A stretch of 64,000 nucleotides of DNA, from the NCBI GenBank assembly GCA_937889595.1, contig CALAOR010000090.1, positions 62,001-126,000 of the forward strand, given 5' to 3'. The DNA is from an uncultured bacterium. Lineage in GTDB: Bacteria; Oederibacteriota; PGYV01; Palsa-1178. The notes beneath the pieces were generated by a model, which ran no database searches, was not told the DNA's origin, and was given only the letters and a program-made list of their open reading frames with translations. Of this stretch, positions 35,583 to 44,424 are shown piece after piece. The first letter of the stretch is position 1, and each line of letters begins with the position of its first letter. Both the position numbers and the translations under genes were made by a program.

Positions 35583-37973
35583 ATGAAAACAAGCACACTG
35601 ACACCGGAATTGCTCCACAAGATCGACGCCTACTGGCGCGCGGCAAACTATCTGTCCGTGGGCCAGATTTATCTTTTTGACAATCCCCTGCTGAAGCGCC
35701 CGCTGGACCTCACGGATGTGAAGCACATGCTGCTTGGGCACTGGGGCACAACTCCGGGGCAGAACTTCATATACGCGCACTTGAACCGTGTGATAAAAAA
35801 ATACGGTCTCGACATGATCTACGTTTCCGGCCCCGGACACGGCGGACCCGCTGTTGTGGCAAATACTTATCTCGAAGGCACTTACAGCGAGATCTATCCG
35901 AATATAAGCCGTGATGAGGAGGGTTTGAGGAAACTTTTTATACAGTTTTCATTTCCCGGCGGTATCCCGAGCCACGCTTCTCCCGAGTGTCCGGGTTCGA
36001 TACATGAGGGCGGGGAACTGGGGTATTCGCTCAGCCACTCGTTCGGCGCGGTGTTTGACAATCCTGAATTAATCGTTGCCTGTGTCGTGGGCGACGGCGA
36101 GGCGGAAACCGGGCCGCTGGCAACCGCATGGCATTCAAACAAGTTCCTTAATCCGATTACCGACGGCGCTGTGCTTCCGATCCTGCATCTTAACAGTTTC
36201 AAGATATCAAACCCGACCATCCTCGCGCGCATCCCGCGCGGGGAATTAGAGCAGTTGCTTTGCGGATATGGATGGACGCCGTACTTTGTCGAGGGCCATG
36301 AGCCTGAGCTTATGCATGAGGCCATGGCAGCGGCGCTTGACACGGCAGTTGAACAGATAAAAAAATTTCAGCAGGACGCCCGTATTAACGGCAATCTGGA
36401 ACGTCCGCGCTGGCCAATGATAGTGCTTAATTCACCAAAGGGCTGGACCGGCCCGAAGATGGTTGACGGCCTGCAGGTTGAAGGCACGTTCCGGTCGCAC
36501 CAAGTGCCGCTTTCAGATCCGGCAGCTCATCCCGAACACTTGAAACTGCTGGAGGATTGGCTGAAAAGTTACAGGCCCGGGGAACTTTTTGATGAAAAGG
36601 GACGTTTAAAACCCGAACTGGCCGAACTGGCGCCAAAAGGCGAAAAAAGAATGGGCGCGAATCCCCACGCTAACGGAGGCATTTTGCTGCGCGACCTTAG
36701 GATGCCGGATTTCCGTGATTATGCGGTTGACGTACCGTCGCACGGAATACTCGGCATAGGCGATACCCATGTGCTCGGACGTTTCCTTCGCGACATTGTG
36801 AGCCTGAACAATGAGTACAGGAATTTCCGGGTATTCGGCCCTGACGAAACACTTTCAAACGGGCTCGAAGCCCTTTTTGAAGTTACAAAACGCCAATGGG
36901 AAGCCGCAACCGTTGATAATGATGAATTCCTGGCCCCGTCCGGGCGCGTGATGGAAATGCTGAGCGAGCACCAGTGTGAAGGCTGGCTCGAGGGATATTT
37001 GCTCACCGGTCGTCACGGGCTCTTTAATTGTTATGAGGCATTCATCCACATAATCGATTCCATGTTCAACCAGCACGCGAAGTGGCTGAAGGTGACTTCA
37101 GGCCTGCCGTGGAGGCGCAATATTGCCTCTTTAAACTATTTGCTTGCTTCTCATGTATGGCGGCAGGACCATAACGGCTTTACGCATCAGGATCCCGGTT
37201 TTATCGACCATGTTGCGAACAAAAAATCCGGGATCGTGCGCGTTTACCTTCCGCCGGACGCAAACTGCCTGCTTTCGACCATGGACCACTGCCTGCGCAG
37301 CCGTCATTATGTCAATGTGGTGATCGCGGGCAAACACCCGGCGCCGCAGTGGCTTACTATGAGCGACGCTGTCAAGCACTGCACAAACGGCATCGGCATC
37401 TGGACCTGGGCAAGCAATGATCAGGACGCGGCGCCCGATGTTGTCATGGCCTGCTGCGGGGACGTGCCTACGCTGGAGACACTCGCGGCCGTATCGATCA
37501 TCCGGGAGCACCTGCCGCAATTGAAGGTCAGGGTTGTCAATATTGTCGACCTGATGAAATTGCAGCCGCAAACCGAGCACCCGCACGGGTTGAGTGACGC
37601 GGATTTTGACGGGCTTTTCACAAAGGATAAACCCGTGATCTTTGCTTTCCACGGCTACCCGTGGCTGATACACAGGCTGACCTACCGCCGCACAAACCAC
37701 GAGAACATACATGTCCGCGGTTACAAAGAAGAGGGCACTATCACCACGGCATTTGACATGACTGTATTAAACGAACTGGACCGCTTTCATCTCGTGATGG
37801 ATACCATAGACAGGGTGCCGCTCTCCGGGGAAAAAGGCGTTTACTTAAAACAGCTGCTTAAGGATAAGCTTATAGAACACAAACTTTACATAAATAAGAA
37901 CGGGCAGGATATGCCGGAGATACTTAACTGGAAATGGAACGGCGGAGGAATGCCCGGCACGGAGGTAAAATAA
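35583..37973 (+). CDS. xfp: Xylulose-5-phosphate/fructose-6-phosphate phosphoketolase
   Basis: 796-residue thiamine-diphosphate enzyme splitting xylulose 5-phosphate (or fructose 6-phosphate) with phosphate into acetyl phosphate and an aldose phosphate. Family motifs: [48 protein letters not shown] (ThDP site), [27 protein letters not shown] and [18 protein letters not shown]. Full length and intact. It gives an energy-yielding route for pentoses released by the hemicellulases, and for xylulose 5-phosphate from transketolase reactions. AAGAAGG precedes ATG 35583. The rpiB-like gene overlaps its stop. No acetate kinase lies in the window. Confidence 0.96.
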   Translation: MKTSTLTPELLHKIDAYWRAANYLSVGQIYLFDNPLLKRPLDLTDVKHMLLGHWGTTPGQNFIYAHLNRVIKKYGLDMIYVSGPGHGGPAVVANTYLEGTYSEIYPNISRDEEGLRKLFIQFSFPGGIPSHASPECPGSIHEGGELGYSLSHSFGAVFDNPELIVACVVGDGEAETGPLATAWHSNKFLNPITDGAVLPILHLNSFKISNPTILARIPRGELEQLLCGYGWTPYFVEGHEPELMHEAMAAALDTAVEQIKKFQQDARINGNLERPRWPMIVLNSPKGWTGPKMVDGLQVEGTFRSHQVPLSDPAAHPEHLKLLEDWLKSYRPGELFDEKGRLKPELAELAPKGEKRMGANPHANGGILLRDLRMPDFRDYAVDVPSHGILGIGDTHVLGRFLRDIVSLNNEYRNFRVFGPDETLSNGLEALFEVTKRQWEAATVDNDEFLAPSGRVMEMLSEHQCEGWLEGYLLTGRHGLFNCYEAFIHIIDSMFNQHAKWLKVTSGLPWRRNIASLNYLLASHVWRQDHNGFTHQDPGFIDHVANKKSGIVRVYLPPDANCLLSTMDHCLRSRHYVNVVIAGKHPAPQWLTMSDAVKHCTNGIGIWTWASNDQDAAPDVVMACCGDVPTLETLAAVSIIREHLPQLKVRVVNIVDLMKLQPQTEHPHGLSDADFDGLFTKDKPVIFAFHGYPWLIHRLTYRRTNHENIHVRGYKEEGTITTAFDMTVLNELDRFHLVMDTIDRVPLSGEKGVYLKQLLKDKLIEHKLYINKNGQDMPEILNWKWNGGGMPGTEVK

Positions 37974-38416
37974 TGCGAATAGGTATAGCCGCAGATCACG
38001 GCGGATTTGAGTTGAAAGTACAACTGACTGCGGCGCTCAAGACCGCGGGTTATGAGGTTGAGGATTTTGGGGCCCATGAATTGGCTGCGGATGATGACTA
38101 TCCGGATTTTGTAGTGCCCCTGGCCAGGGCAGTGGCAAGCGGTAATGTCACCAGGGGTTTGGCCATCTGCGGCAGCGGGGTCGGGGCCTGTGTTGCGGCA
38201 AACAAAGTACCCGGCGCGCGGGCTGCGCTGATCACGGACCCATTTTCCGCCCATCAGGGCGTGGAGGATGACAATATGAATATTATGTGCCTGGGCGGCA
38301 GGGTGACAGGGTATGCCTTATCCTGGGACCTGGTCAGGACGTTTTTAAACGCAAATTTCAAAGGCGAAGAACGGTTTAAGCGCCGCCTTGCGAAAGTGGC
38401 GGCATTGGAAAAATAA
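37973..38416 (+). CDS. rpiB: RpiB/LacAB-family sugar-phosphate isomerase
   Basis: 147-residue isomerase, probably ribose-5-phosphate isomerase B, interconverting ribose and ribulose 5-phosphates. Motifs IAADHGGFELK, GLAICGSGVGACVAANKVPGARAAL and DDNMNIMCLGGRV fit. The usual catalytic Cys is present in ICGSG. The start ATG overlaps the phosphoketolase stop (TAATG) and GGAGG lies 10 bases upstream; the tracked start at 37934 is too early. Coupling with xfp supports pentose-phosphate function; some relatives act on galactose, allose or other sugar phosphates. Confidence 0.88.
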   Translation: MRIGIAADHGGFELKVQLTAALKTAGYEVEDFGAHELAADDDYPDFVVPLARAVASGNVTRGLAICGSGVGACVAANKVPGARAALITDPFSAHQGVEDDNMNIMCLGGRVTGYALSWDLVRTFLNANFKGEERFKRRLAKVAALEK

Positions 38417-38585
38417 AAAGATAGTGTCGGAAAACATGCCATGTACCTGAGCTACAGCGAATGGTACATGGGCGCTTAAAGTTGTTGGGCGCGAATATTG
38501 TAAACGTTGAAAAGGAGTCTCAAAAATATGTCAAATAAGGGTTTAGGAAGCATTTGGATACTGTCGGAAAAGCCTTAATGATAGG

Positions 38586-38689
38586 TCGTGTCCGGCACGG
38601 ATGAAATTTTTCTATGGATTGTGCGCTTGTATTATAAGGGTTTTAGTGGCGCACAGGCCATAGAAAAATTTCATCCGTGCCGGACACGA
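38586..38689. repeat. Long inverted repeat with 41-bp arms
   Basis: Arms 38586-38626 and 38649-38689 match at 39 of 41 positions (outer end TCGTGTCCGGCACGGATGAA), separated by 22 bp. It could be a non-autonomous transposon remnant or make a stable RNA hairpin. I cannot see target duplications. No T-run follows, so a simple terminator is unlikely. Confidence 0.8.
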
Positions 38690-38758
38690 TAAAGAATTTC
38701 ATGGATATATAAGGTGTTCAGGCCGCGTTAAAAAGAGTTTTAATTGCACGGCTTCTGC

Positions 38759-38787
38759 TTGACTTTCCTGCGCCGATTATATATACT
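38759..38787 (+). promoter_or_regulatory. Candidate sigma70 promoter of the heterodimeric ABC exporter
   Basis: TTGACT (38759-38764), 17-bp spacer, TATACT (38782-38787), about 40 bp upstream of ATG 38830. Confidence 0.7.
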
Positions 38788-38829
38788 TTGATTACCTAAA
38801 TATTAGGAATATGAAATAACGGAGACAAA

Positions 38830-40554
38830 ATGTTCAAACTTTTCAAATATTTAAAACCATATGCGGGCGCGATCTGCGTGATCGTCGTGCTTTTTTTATT
38901 GCAGGCGCTTGTTGACCTGTCTTTGCCCACGTTTCTGGCCGAGATAGTGAATAAAGGCATTGTAAAAGGCGACATTAATTTTATATTGAAAACCGGCGGC
39001 ATAATGCTGGCGCTCAGCCTGGGCGGCGTATTATGCGCTTTTTCAGCGGGATTTATGTCGTCCAGGACCGCCCTTGGGTTCTCTCGCAAAATCAGGTCAA
39101 TAATATTCACTAAGATCGAGAACTTTTCGCTGTATGAATTTGATAAGATCGGCGGTTCTTCGCTTATCATAAGGACCACGAACGATGTGGTCATGATACA
39201 GCAACTTGTCATAATCATGCTCTCCATGATGCTCAGGGCGCCGCTTATGTGCGTGGGCGGGATAGTCATGGCAGTATCCCGCGACCCCCAGCTGTCCCTG
39301 GTGCTGGCGGTTGCGGTGCCGCTTTTAGCCGTCATTATATTTTCCGTCCAGCAGTTCATGATACCGCTTTTTAGGATAATCCAGAAGAAACTTGACGCGC
39401 TCAACCTTGTCATTAGGGAAAAACTCTCCGGGAACAGGGAAGTGAGGGCTTTTGACAGGACGCTTTACGAGAGAAAAAGGTTTGATAACGCGAGTTCCTC
39501 GCTGATGGACACGTCGTTGCAAATGGTTACGCTTATGTCGGTAATAATGCCCGTTGTCATGACGATCATGAACTTCACGATGATAGCCATAGTCTGGGTC
39601 GGGGGCTTAAGGGTGCAGGCGGGCCAAATGCAGGTGGGTGACATCCTTGCCTTTATACAGTATGTGTCGCTTATTTTATTTGCCATTATGATGGTATCCA
39701 TGCTTTTCATATTCATTCCGCGCGCGCAGGTGTCGGCCGACAGGATAAACGAGGTCCTTGATATTGTGCCGGAAATAAATGACCCGGAAAATCCGGTCAG
39801 CCCGCCGTCGGGAGGGAACATAGAATTCAAAAATGTTGATTTTAAATATCACGGCGCCGAACAGCCGGCATTAAGCGGGGTTTCTTTCAAGGCCGGGCCC
39901 GGCGAAGTAACCGCCGTCATAGGCGGGACAGGTTCGGGAAAATCCACGCTTGCCAGCCTGATATTGCGTTTTTATGATGTTGACTCGGGGCAGGTGATGG
40001 TTGACGGGACCGATGTCAGGGAAATTACCCAGCAGGACTTAAGGAACAGGATAGGATATGTGCCGCAAAAAGCCATGCTTTTCACCGGCACAATAGCCGA
40101 TAATATAAGTTTTGGTTCAAAGGAGCATGACGATGAAACAGTGGACGAAGCGTTAAAAACATCGCAATCCGCGGAATTTGTGGACGCGATGGCTGAAAAA
40201 TCCATGTCAATACTGGCCCAAGGCGGGAAAAACCTGTCAGGCGGGCAGAAACAGCGCCTGTCGATCGCGCGCGCCCTTTTCCGCAAACCCGGGATATTTA
40301 TTTTTGACGACAGCTTCTCGGCTTTGGATTTTAAAACAGACGCGGCATTAAGGGCCGCGCTTAAAAATGAAACCAAAAAATCAACCGTTATAATCATAGC
40401 ACAAAGGGTTGCCACTGTTCTTGACGCTGACAGGATAGTGGTCCTTGACGAAGGCAAAACAGCGGGCATAGGCAGCCACAAGGAACTTATGAAAACGTGC
40501 GGCGTGTACAGGGAAATAGTTTACTCGCAGCTGTCGCAGGAGGAACTCGCATGA
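38830..40554 (+). CDS. ABC exporter half-transporter with degenerate ATP site
   Basis: 574 residues: six-helix exporter membrane domain (about 1-310) and an ATPase domain with Walker A GGTGSGKSTL and signature LSGGQKQRLSIARAL. The Walker B stretch is IFIFDDSFSALD: the catalytic Glu is replaced by Asp, the mark of the non-hydrolysing site in heterodimeric exporters such as TM287/288. The next gene overlaps its stop and has a consensus Walker B, so the two form a heterodimer. Substrate may be a drug, lipid or peptide. Note FDRTLYERKRFD, a typical coupling-region helix. Confidence 0.92.
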   Translation: MFKLFKYLKPYAGAICVIVVLFLLQALVDLSLPTFLAEIVNKGIVKGDINFILKTGGIMLALSLGGVLCAFSAGFMSSRTALGFSRKIRSIIFTKIENFSLYEFDKIGGSSLIIRTTNDVVMIQQLVIIMLSMMLRAPLMCVGGIVMAVSRDPQLSLVLAVAVPLLAVIIFSVQQFMIPLFRIIQKKLDALNLVIREKLSGNREVRAFDRTLYERKRFDNASSSLMDTSLQMVTLMSVIMPVVMTIMNFTMIAIVWVGGLRVQAGQMQVGDILAFIQYVSLILFAIMMVSMLFIFIPRAQVSADRINEVLDIVPEINDPENPVSPPSGGNIEFKNVDFKYHGAEQPALSGVSFKAGPGEVTAVIGGTGSGKSTLASLILRFYDVDSGQVMVDGTDVREITQQDLRNRIGYVPQKAMLFTGTIADNISFGSKEHDDETVDEALKTSQSAEFVDAMAEKSMSILAQGGKNLSGGQKQRLSIARALFRKPGIFIFDDSFSALDFKTDAALRAALKNETKKSTVIIIAQRVATVLDADRIVVLDEGKTAGIGSHKELMKTCGVYREIVYSQLSQEELA

Positions 40555-42422
40555 GCGATGACGGACAGCAGCGGCCTCCCGTAATAAGGCCCGGCGGGTT
40601 TGGCGGCGGAGGCGGCCACAGGGGCGGCCCCATGGGCGCTTTGGGCAGGCCAGTGGAAAAAGCAAAAGATTTTAAAGGCACCATAAAAAGGCTGGCCGGA
40701 TATTTAAAGCCGTATTATTTCGCTCTCACTATGATGTGCGCGCTTATACTGGTAAATACTGCGATAGCGACAGCGTCCCCAAAGATACTGGGAATTGCGA
40801 TAAACGGCATGTTTAAGTTCGTCTCGGGCGCGGGGAAACTTGATATGCCGTTCATAATAAGGATGCTTTCTATCCTGGCGGGGTTATTCGTTTTTAACGG
40901 AATTTTTACCTACATTATGCAGGTAAACCTGTCGGTTATCGCGCAAAAGACGGTTTATAACCTGAGAAAAGAAATGGATGAAAAAATATCCCGGCTGCCG
41001 CTGAAATTTTTCGACACCCGCACTTCCGGCGAGATAATGTCCAGGATAACAAACGACACGGAAAACATAAATAACGCCCTCCAGCAGGGGCTCCCGCAGA
41101 TATTGAGTTCCCTGGCCGGGATACTCGGCGCTGTTGTTATGATGCTGGTCATAAGCCCGCTGCTTACGCTTTTAACCATCATAACCCTGCCGCTTTCATT
41201 CGGGGCCACCATGTTCATAGCAAAAAAATCACAGAAATATTACATGACGCAGCAAAAGTCTCTTGGTGAACTGAACGGGCACGTGGAAGAGATGCTTACC
41301 GGGCACAGGATAGTCCGTGCTTTTTGTTATGAAAAAAAATCCATTGACAGGTTCGAGGAAATGAACGGCACCCTGTATAACGCGGGCTGGAAGGCGCAGT
41401 TCATATCAGGGTTCATATTTCCGATGATGAATTTTATCAACAACCTCGGCTACGTCGTCGTATGCGTGGCAGGCGGGGTTATGGTGGCAAAAAAGGCCAT
41501 TGAGATAGGCGATGTACAGGCGTTTATCCAGTATATAAGGATGTTCACCCAGCCCGTGGCGCAGAGCGCGAGCATGATAAATACACTGCAATCGGCAGTG
41601 GCCTCGGCCGAGAGGATATTTGAGATATTAAACGAACCCGAAGAATCTTCCGATGAAAACTCGGCTGTCGCCCCGGCAAAACCCAGGGGCGCGGTGGATT
41701 TTAACGGGATTAAATTCGGGTACAGCGCGGATAAAATACTGTTTGACGGCCTCAGCCTGAAGATAGAGCCCGGGCACACGATAGCCATAGTCGGCCCCAC
41801 AGGCGCGGGCAAAACAACGCTGGTAAACCTGCTAATGAGGTTTTATGAGCTTAATGCAGGCAATATAACGGTCGATGGGCTGGATATAAGCAAGCTTAAA
41901 AGAGGGAGCATGCGCCGCATGTTCGGAATGGTTCTGCAGGACTCATGGCTTTTTAACGGCAGCATCAGGGATAATATTGCGTACGGAAAAGACAATGCCA
42001 CGCAGGATGAGATAGTGAGCGCGGCAAAGACAGCGCGCGCCGATCATTTTATCCGTGCGCTTCCGGACGGGTATGATACTGTGCTCAATGAGGACGCCTC
42101 AAACCTGTCACAGGGCGAAAAACAGCTGATCACCATAGCAAGGGCCATACTTGCCAACCCGCAGATACTAATACTTGACGAGGCCACAAGCAGCGTGGAT
42201 ACAAGGACGGAACTGCAGATACAAAAAACTTTTGCCGAACTTATGAAGGACAGGACGAGTTTTGTGATAGCACACAGGCTCTCGACCATACGGGACGCGG
42301 AACTGATACTGGTTATGGACCATGGAAAAATAGTGGAAACAGGCCGCCACGAGGACCTGCTGAAAAAGAACGGTTTTTACGCGGAGTTGTATAAAGCGCA
42401 GTTCGCGGGTCTGGCGGTATAG
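40551..42422 (+). CDS. ABC exporter half-transporter with consensus ATP site
   Basis: 623 residues. An unusual N-terminal tail (about 1-45) is rich in Gly, Pro and Arg (GGFGGGGGHRGGPMG), probably disordered and cytoplasmic. Six TM helices follow, then an ATPase with GPTGAGKTTLVNLLMRF, NLSQGEKQLITIARAIL and LILDEATSSVD with the catalytic Glu. The LSQGE signature completes the ATP site whose Walker motifs lie here or in the partner, as in TM288. Start ATG 40551 overlaps the previous stop and follows GGAGG; tracked start 40497 is inside the partner gene. Confidence 0.92.
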   Translation: MSDDGQQRPPVIRPGGFGGGGGHRGGPMGALGRPVEKAKDFKGTIKRLAGYLKPYYFALTMMCALILVNTAIATASPKILGIAINGMFKFVSGAGKLDMPFIIRMLSILAGLFVFNGIFTYIMQVNLSVIAQKTVYNLRKEMDEKISRLPLKFFDTRTSGEIMSRITNDTENINNALQQGLPQILSSLAGILGAVVMMLVISPLLTLLTIITLPLSFGATMFIAKKSQKYYMTQQKSLGELNGHVEEMLTGHRIVRAFCYEKKSIDRFEEMNGTLYNAGWKAQFISGFIFPMMNFINNLGYVVVCVAGGVMVAKKAIEIGDVQAFIQYIRMFTQPVAQSASMINTLQSAVASAERIFEILNEPEESSDENSAVAPAKPRGAVDFNGIKFGYSADKILFDGLSLKIEPGHTIAIVGPTGAGKTTLVNLLMRFYELNAGNITVDGLDISKLKRGSMRRMFGMVLQDSWLFNGSIRDNIAYGKDNATQDEIVSAAKTARADHFIRALPDGYDTVLNEDASNLSQGEKQLITIARAILANPQILILDEATSSVDTRTELQIQKTFAELMKDRTSFVIAHRLSTIRDAELILVMDHGKIVETGRHEDLLKKNGFYAELYKAQFAGLAV

Positions 42423-42568
42423 GGAACGCATAGGATCAAAACGGCGGGACTGCGGTTCATCGGCCCGTTTCTGCACGTCCCGGCATTGTTTTTATTGATT
42501 TTTTACAAAAAACATAATACACTGTTATATGGATGGCAATTAATTAATAAATACAATGGAGGTTTATA

Positions 42569-43237
42569 ATGAAGAAAATAGCGGTAATTCTCTCGGCAGT
42601 CATCATTTCACTGGTTTTATTATCTTGCGGCTCGGGCACAAAAGGTACTACAGGGCCGTCAGGCCCGACAGGGCCGGCGTCTATAATGTTCAGGCAGGGA
42701 AGTCTGCCAACCAGTACTTTTGCCGGTGCTTATGATACTTTTCTGTACGCGTACAGCTCGTCAACAAATTACGGGACGGCAGCGTCCGGTTATGCAGGCG
42801 ACGCTGGCGGGGCAGAACACATGGCAATACAGTATGTAATAAACGGCGGATATCTGCCTTCGACGGCAATAGTTTCATCCGCGTATCTGACCATGTATTG
42901 CAGTTCGGCAGGTACTCCGGGCAATGTCATAGCTTATTCCCTCAATGAACCATGGCTCGAGGGAAGCGATACATGGAACTCCCTGTCGGTAGCGGGAGGC
43001 TCGCTGTCAGCGTCACCCATAAGCGCCGCAGTTAATGTAACGGCGCCCGGATATTATGATTTCAAACTTGATAACAGCATAGTGCAGGGATGGCTTAACG
43101 GCACAGGTTCAAGTTACGGCGTTGTATTGAGGTCGCAGACCGAGAGCGGTTCCCAGCCGGATGTCGTTTTTCAAACAAAGGAAAGCGCTACAGTTTTATA
43201 CAGGCCCATGCTCACGATTTATTATAATCTCCCGTAA
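42569..43237 (+). CDS. DNRLRE-type surface lipoprotein with short collagen-like linker
   Basis: 222 residues: lipobox LVLLSC, a short collagen-like linker (TGPSGPTGPAS), then one DNRLRE-type beta domain (GAYDTFLYAYSSSTNYGTA near residue 52; ending FQTKESATVLYRPMLTIYY). The domain class occurs in secreted, often carbohydrate-associated, proteins and may be a binding module. No catalytic motif. GGAGG precedes ATG 42569; a terminator follows directly, so it is monocistronic or an operon end. Function otherwise unknown. Confidence 0.8.
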   Translation: MKKIAVILSAVIISLVLLSCGSGTKGTTGPSGPTGPASIMFRQGSLPTSTFAGAYDTFLYAYSSSTNYGTAASGYAGDAGGAEHMAIQYVINGGYLPSTAIVSSAYLTMYCSSAGTPGNVIAYSLNEPWLEGSDTWNSLSVAGGSLSASPISAAVNVTAPGYYDFKLDNSIVQGWLNGTGSSYGVVLRSQTESGSQPDVVFQTKESATVLYRPMLTIYYNLP

Positions 43238-43265
43238 ATAGAATATTTTATTTATCTTGTTTTAT

Positions 43266-43294
43266 AAGACGCCCTTTTAGGGCGTCTTTTTTTT
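43266..43294 (+). terminator. Rho-independent terminator
   Basis: Nine-bp stem AAGACGCCC/GGGCGTCTT with a short T-rich loop, followed by a run of T, about 30 bp after the DNRLRE gene. Confidence 0.93.
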
Positions 43295-43333
43295 GCGCGG
43301 AGAGGGAACCCTTCCCTGCGGGAAAGGTTTATT

Positions 43334-43361
43334 TTTACATTTGCCGTTTGTGTGTTATAAT
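43334..43361 (+). promoter_or_regulatory. Candidate sigma70 promoter for the DUF4136-like gene
   Basis: TTTACA (43334-43339), 16-bp spacer, TATAAT (43356-43361), 28 bp upstream of the start. Confidence 0.65.
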
Positions 43362-43389
43362 AATGATATAAAATTTCAAGGAGGAACAT

Positions 43390-44103
43390 ATGAAAATTAA
43401 AAATTTATCCGTTCTGTTTATTGCTTTGACCCTCGTTGTTTTTACCGCGTCGGGCTGCGTGAGGGCATATCACGTCCAGATCGATTCCATAAGCGACCGC
43501 ACGGTCCAGCTTAACAAGATCTACCAGATCGTGCCGGGAAATAAGGATACAAACGTGAACGACCTTCAGTTCAAAGAGTTCGCGGGCCTGCTTGTAAACG
43601 CCATGTCATTGCAGGGCTATAAACTGGCCAATGATTCACAGGCGGCGGAAATAGAGGTTTATCTTTCATATGGCGTCGGGGAACCTGAAACCCACACATA
43701 TTCATATACCACACCTGTATGGGGCCAGACCGGTGTGAATACCTATACACAGACAAGCGTGCTCAGGAGCCCGGATCATACAGGCTCAACGCAGTATACC
43801 ACGACATATGAGCAACCGCAGTACGGCGTTACAGGTTTTACAAATCAGACCGCGGAATACACGGCATATAAAAAATTTATCATACTTGACGCTTTTGACA
43901 TAAAGAACGGCAGGCAGGGGGCAAATTTAAATGAGATATGGAAAACCTCGATAACCGGGACAGGCAAATCAAAGGACCTAAGAAAGGTATTTCCGGCATT
44001 TTTAGCGGCCGCGTCAACATACATAGGGGTAAATACCGGGTCTGAAATTACAGTTAACATTGAGGCTGATTCGGTCCTGATAAAGCAGATCGCGGGTAAT
44101 TAA
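43390..44103 (+). CDS. DUF4136-like lipoprotein
   Basis: 237 residues with a lipoprotein signal (FTASGC). The mature part resembles DUF4136 envelope lipoproteins: KIYQIVPG, DLQFKEFAGLLVNAMSLQGYKLA, a Tyr/Thr/Gln-rich middle (about 110-155, with SYTTPVWGQTG and TTTYEQPQYG), and NLNEIWKTSITGTGKSKDLRKVFP. The family's function is not known. AAGGAGG precedes ATG 43390. Own promoter and preceding terminator suggest a single-gene unit. Confidence 0.75.
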   Translation: MKIKNLSVLFIALTLVVFTASGCVRAYHVQIDSISDRTVQLNKIYQIVPGNKDTNVNDLQFKEFAGLLVNAMSLQGYKLANDSQAAEIEVYLSYGVGEPETHTYSYTTPVWGQTGVNTYTQTSVLRSPDHTGSTQYTTTYEQPQYGVTGFTNQTAEYTAYKKFIILDAFDIKNGRQGANLNEIWKTSITGTGKSKDLRKVFPAFLAAASTYIGVNTGSEITVNIEADSVLIKQIAGN

Positions 44104-44195
44104 AGGCGTAATCACAAATTCCGCTCAAAACGGGAATTTGTAGGCGCGGCCTTTAGGAATTTTATTAGTAGCATGGCTCATGTCCCAAATGTCGC

Positions 44196-44220
44196 GTAGG
44201 GGCGGCACACTGTGCCGCCC
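44196..44220. repeat. REP-like hairpin
   Basis: GTAGGGGCGGCACACTGTGC followed by CGCCC: a GGGCGGCAC/GTGCCGCCC hairpin with the same GTAGGGGC end as the pair at 9294. It lies in the 321-bp gap after the DUF4136-like gene, where the only other items seen are a possible degenerate unit near 44140 and the promoter at 44325. Confidence 0.75.
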
Positions 44221-44324
44221 GCTGTTGGCTTTAAGAAACGGTTTTGAAGGATCTTGTTGCATGGGATTAAAATATATATTTTAAACTGGCATATTCTCAG
44301 TTCCCGCAATAACCACGTTTTACC

Positions 44325-44353
44325 TTGACCTCCCCCATAAAATCGTCTAAAAT
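44325..44353 (+). promoter_or_regulatory. Candidate sigma70 promoter of the LPS cluster
   Basis: TTGACC (44325-44330), 17-bp spacer, TAAAAT (44348-44353), about 70 bp before the MsbA-like gene. Confidence 0.6.
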
Positions 44354-44424
44354 ATCATATTCCTTATAGTTTCACCGGAATTAAATCCTGAAAATGCGGT
44401 TTATACCCAATTTAAAGGAGAAAA

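Larger units (their letters stand above)
38417..38829. other. 413-bp intergenic region with hairpins and a 16-codon frame
   Basis: Between rpiB and the ABC exporter. It holds a hairpin near 38444-38463 (CATGTACC/GGTACATG), two copies of ATA-TGTCGGAAAA (38422 and 38559), a 16-codon ATG frame 38528-38578 behind AAGGAG, the inverted repeat at 38586 and the promoter at 38759. No credible full gene is seen. Confidence 0.6.
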
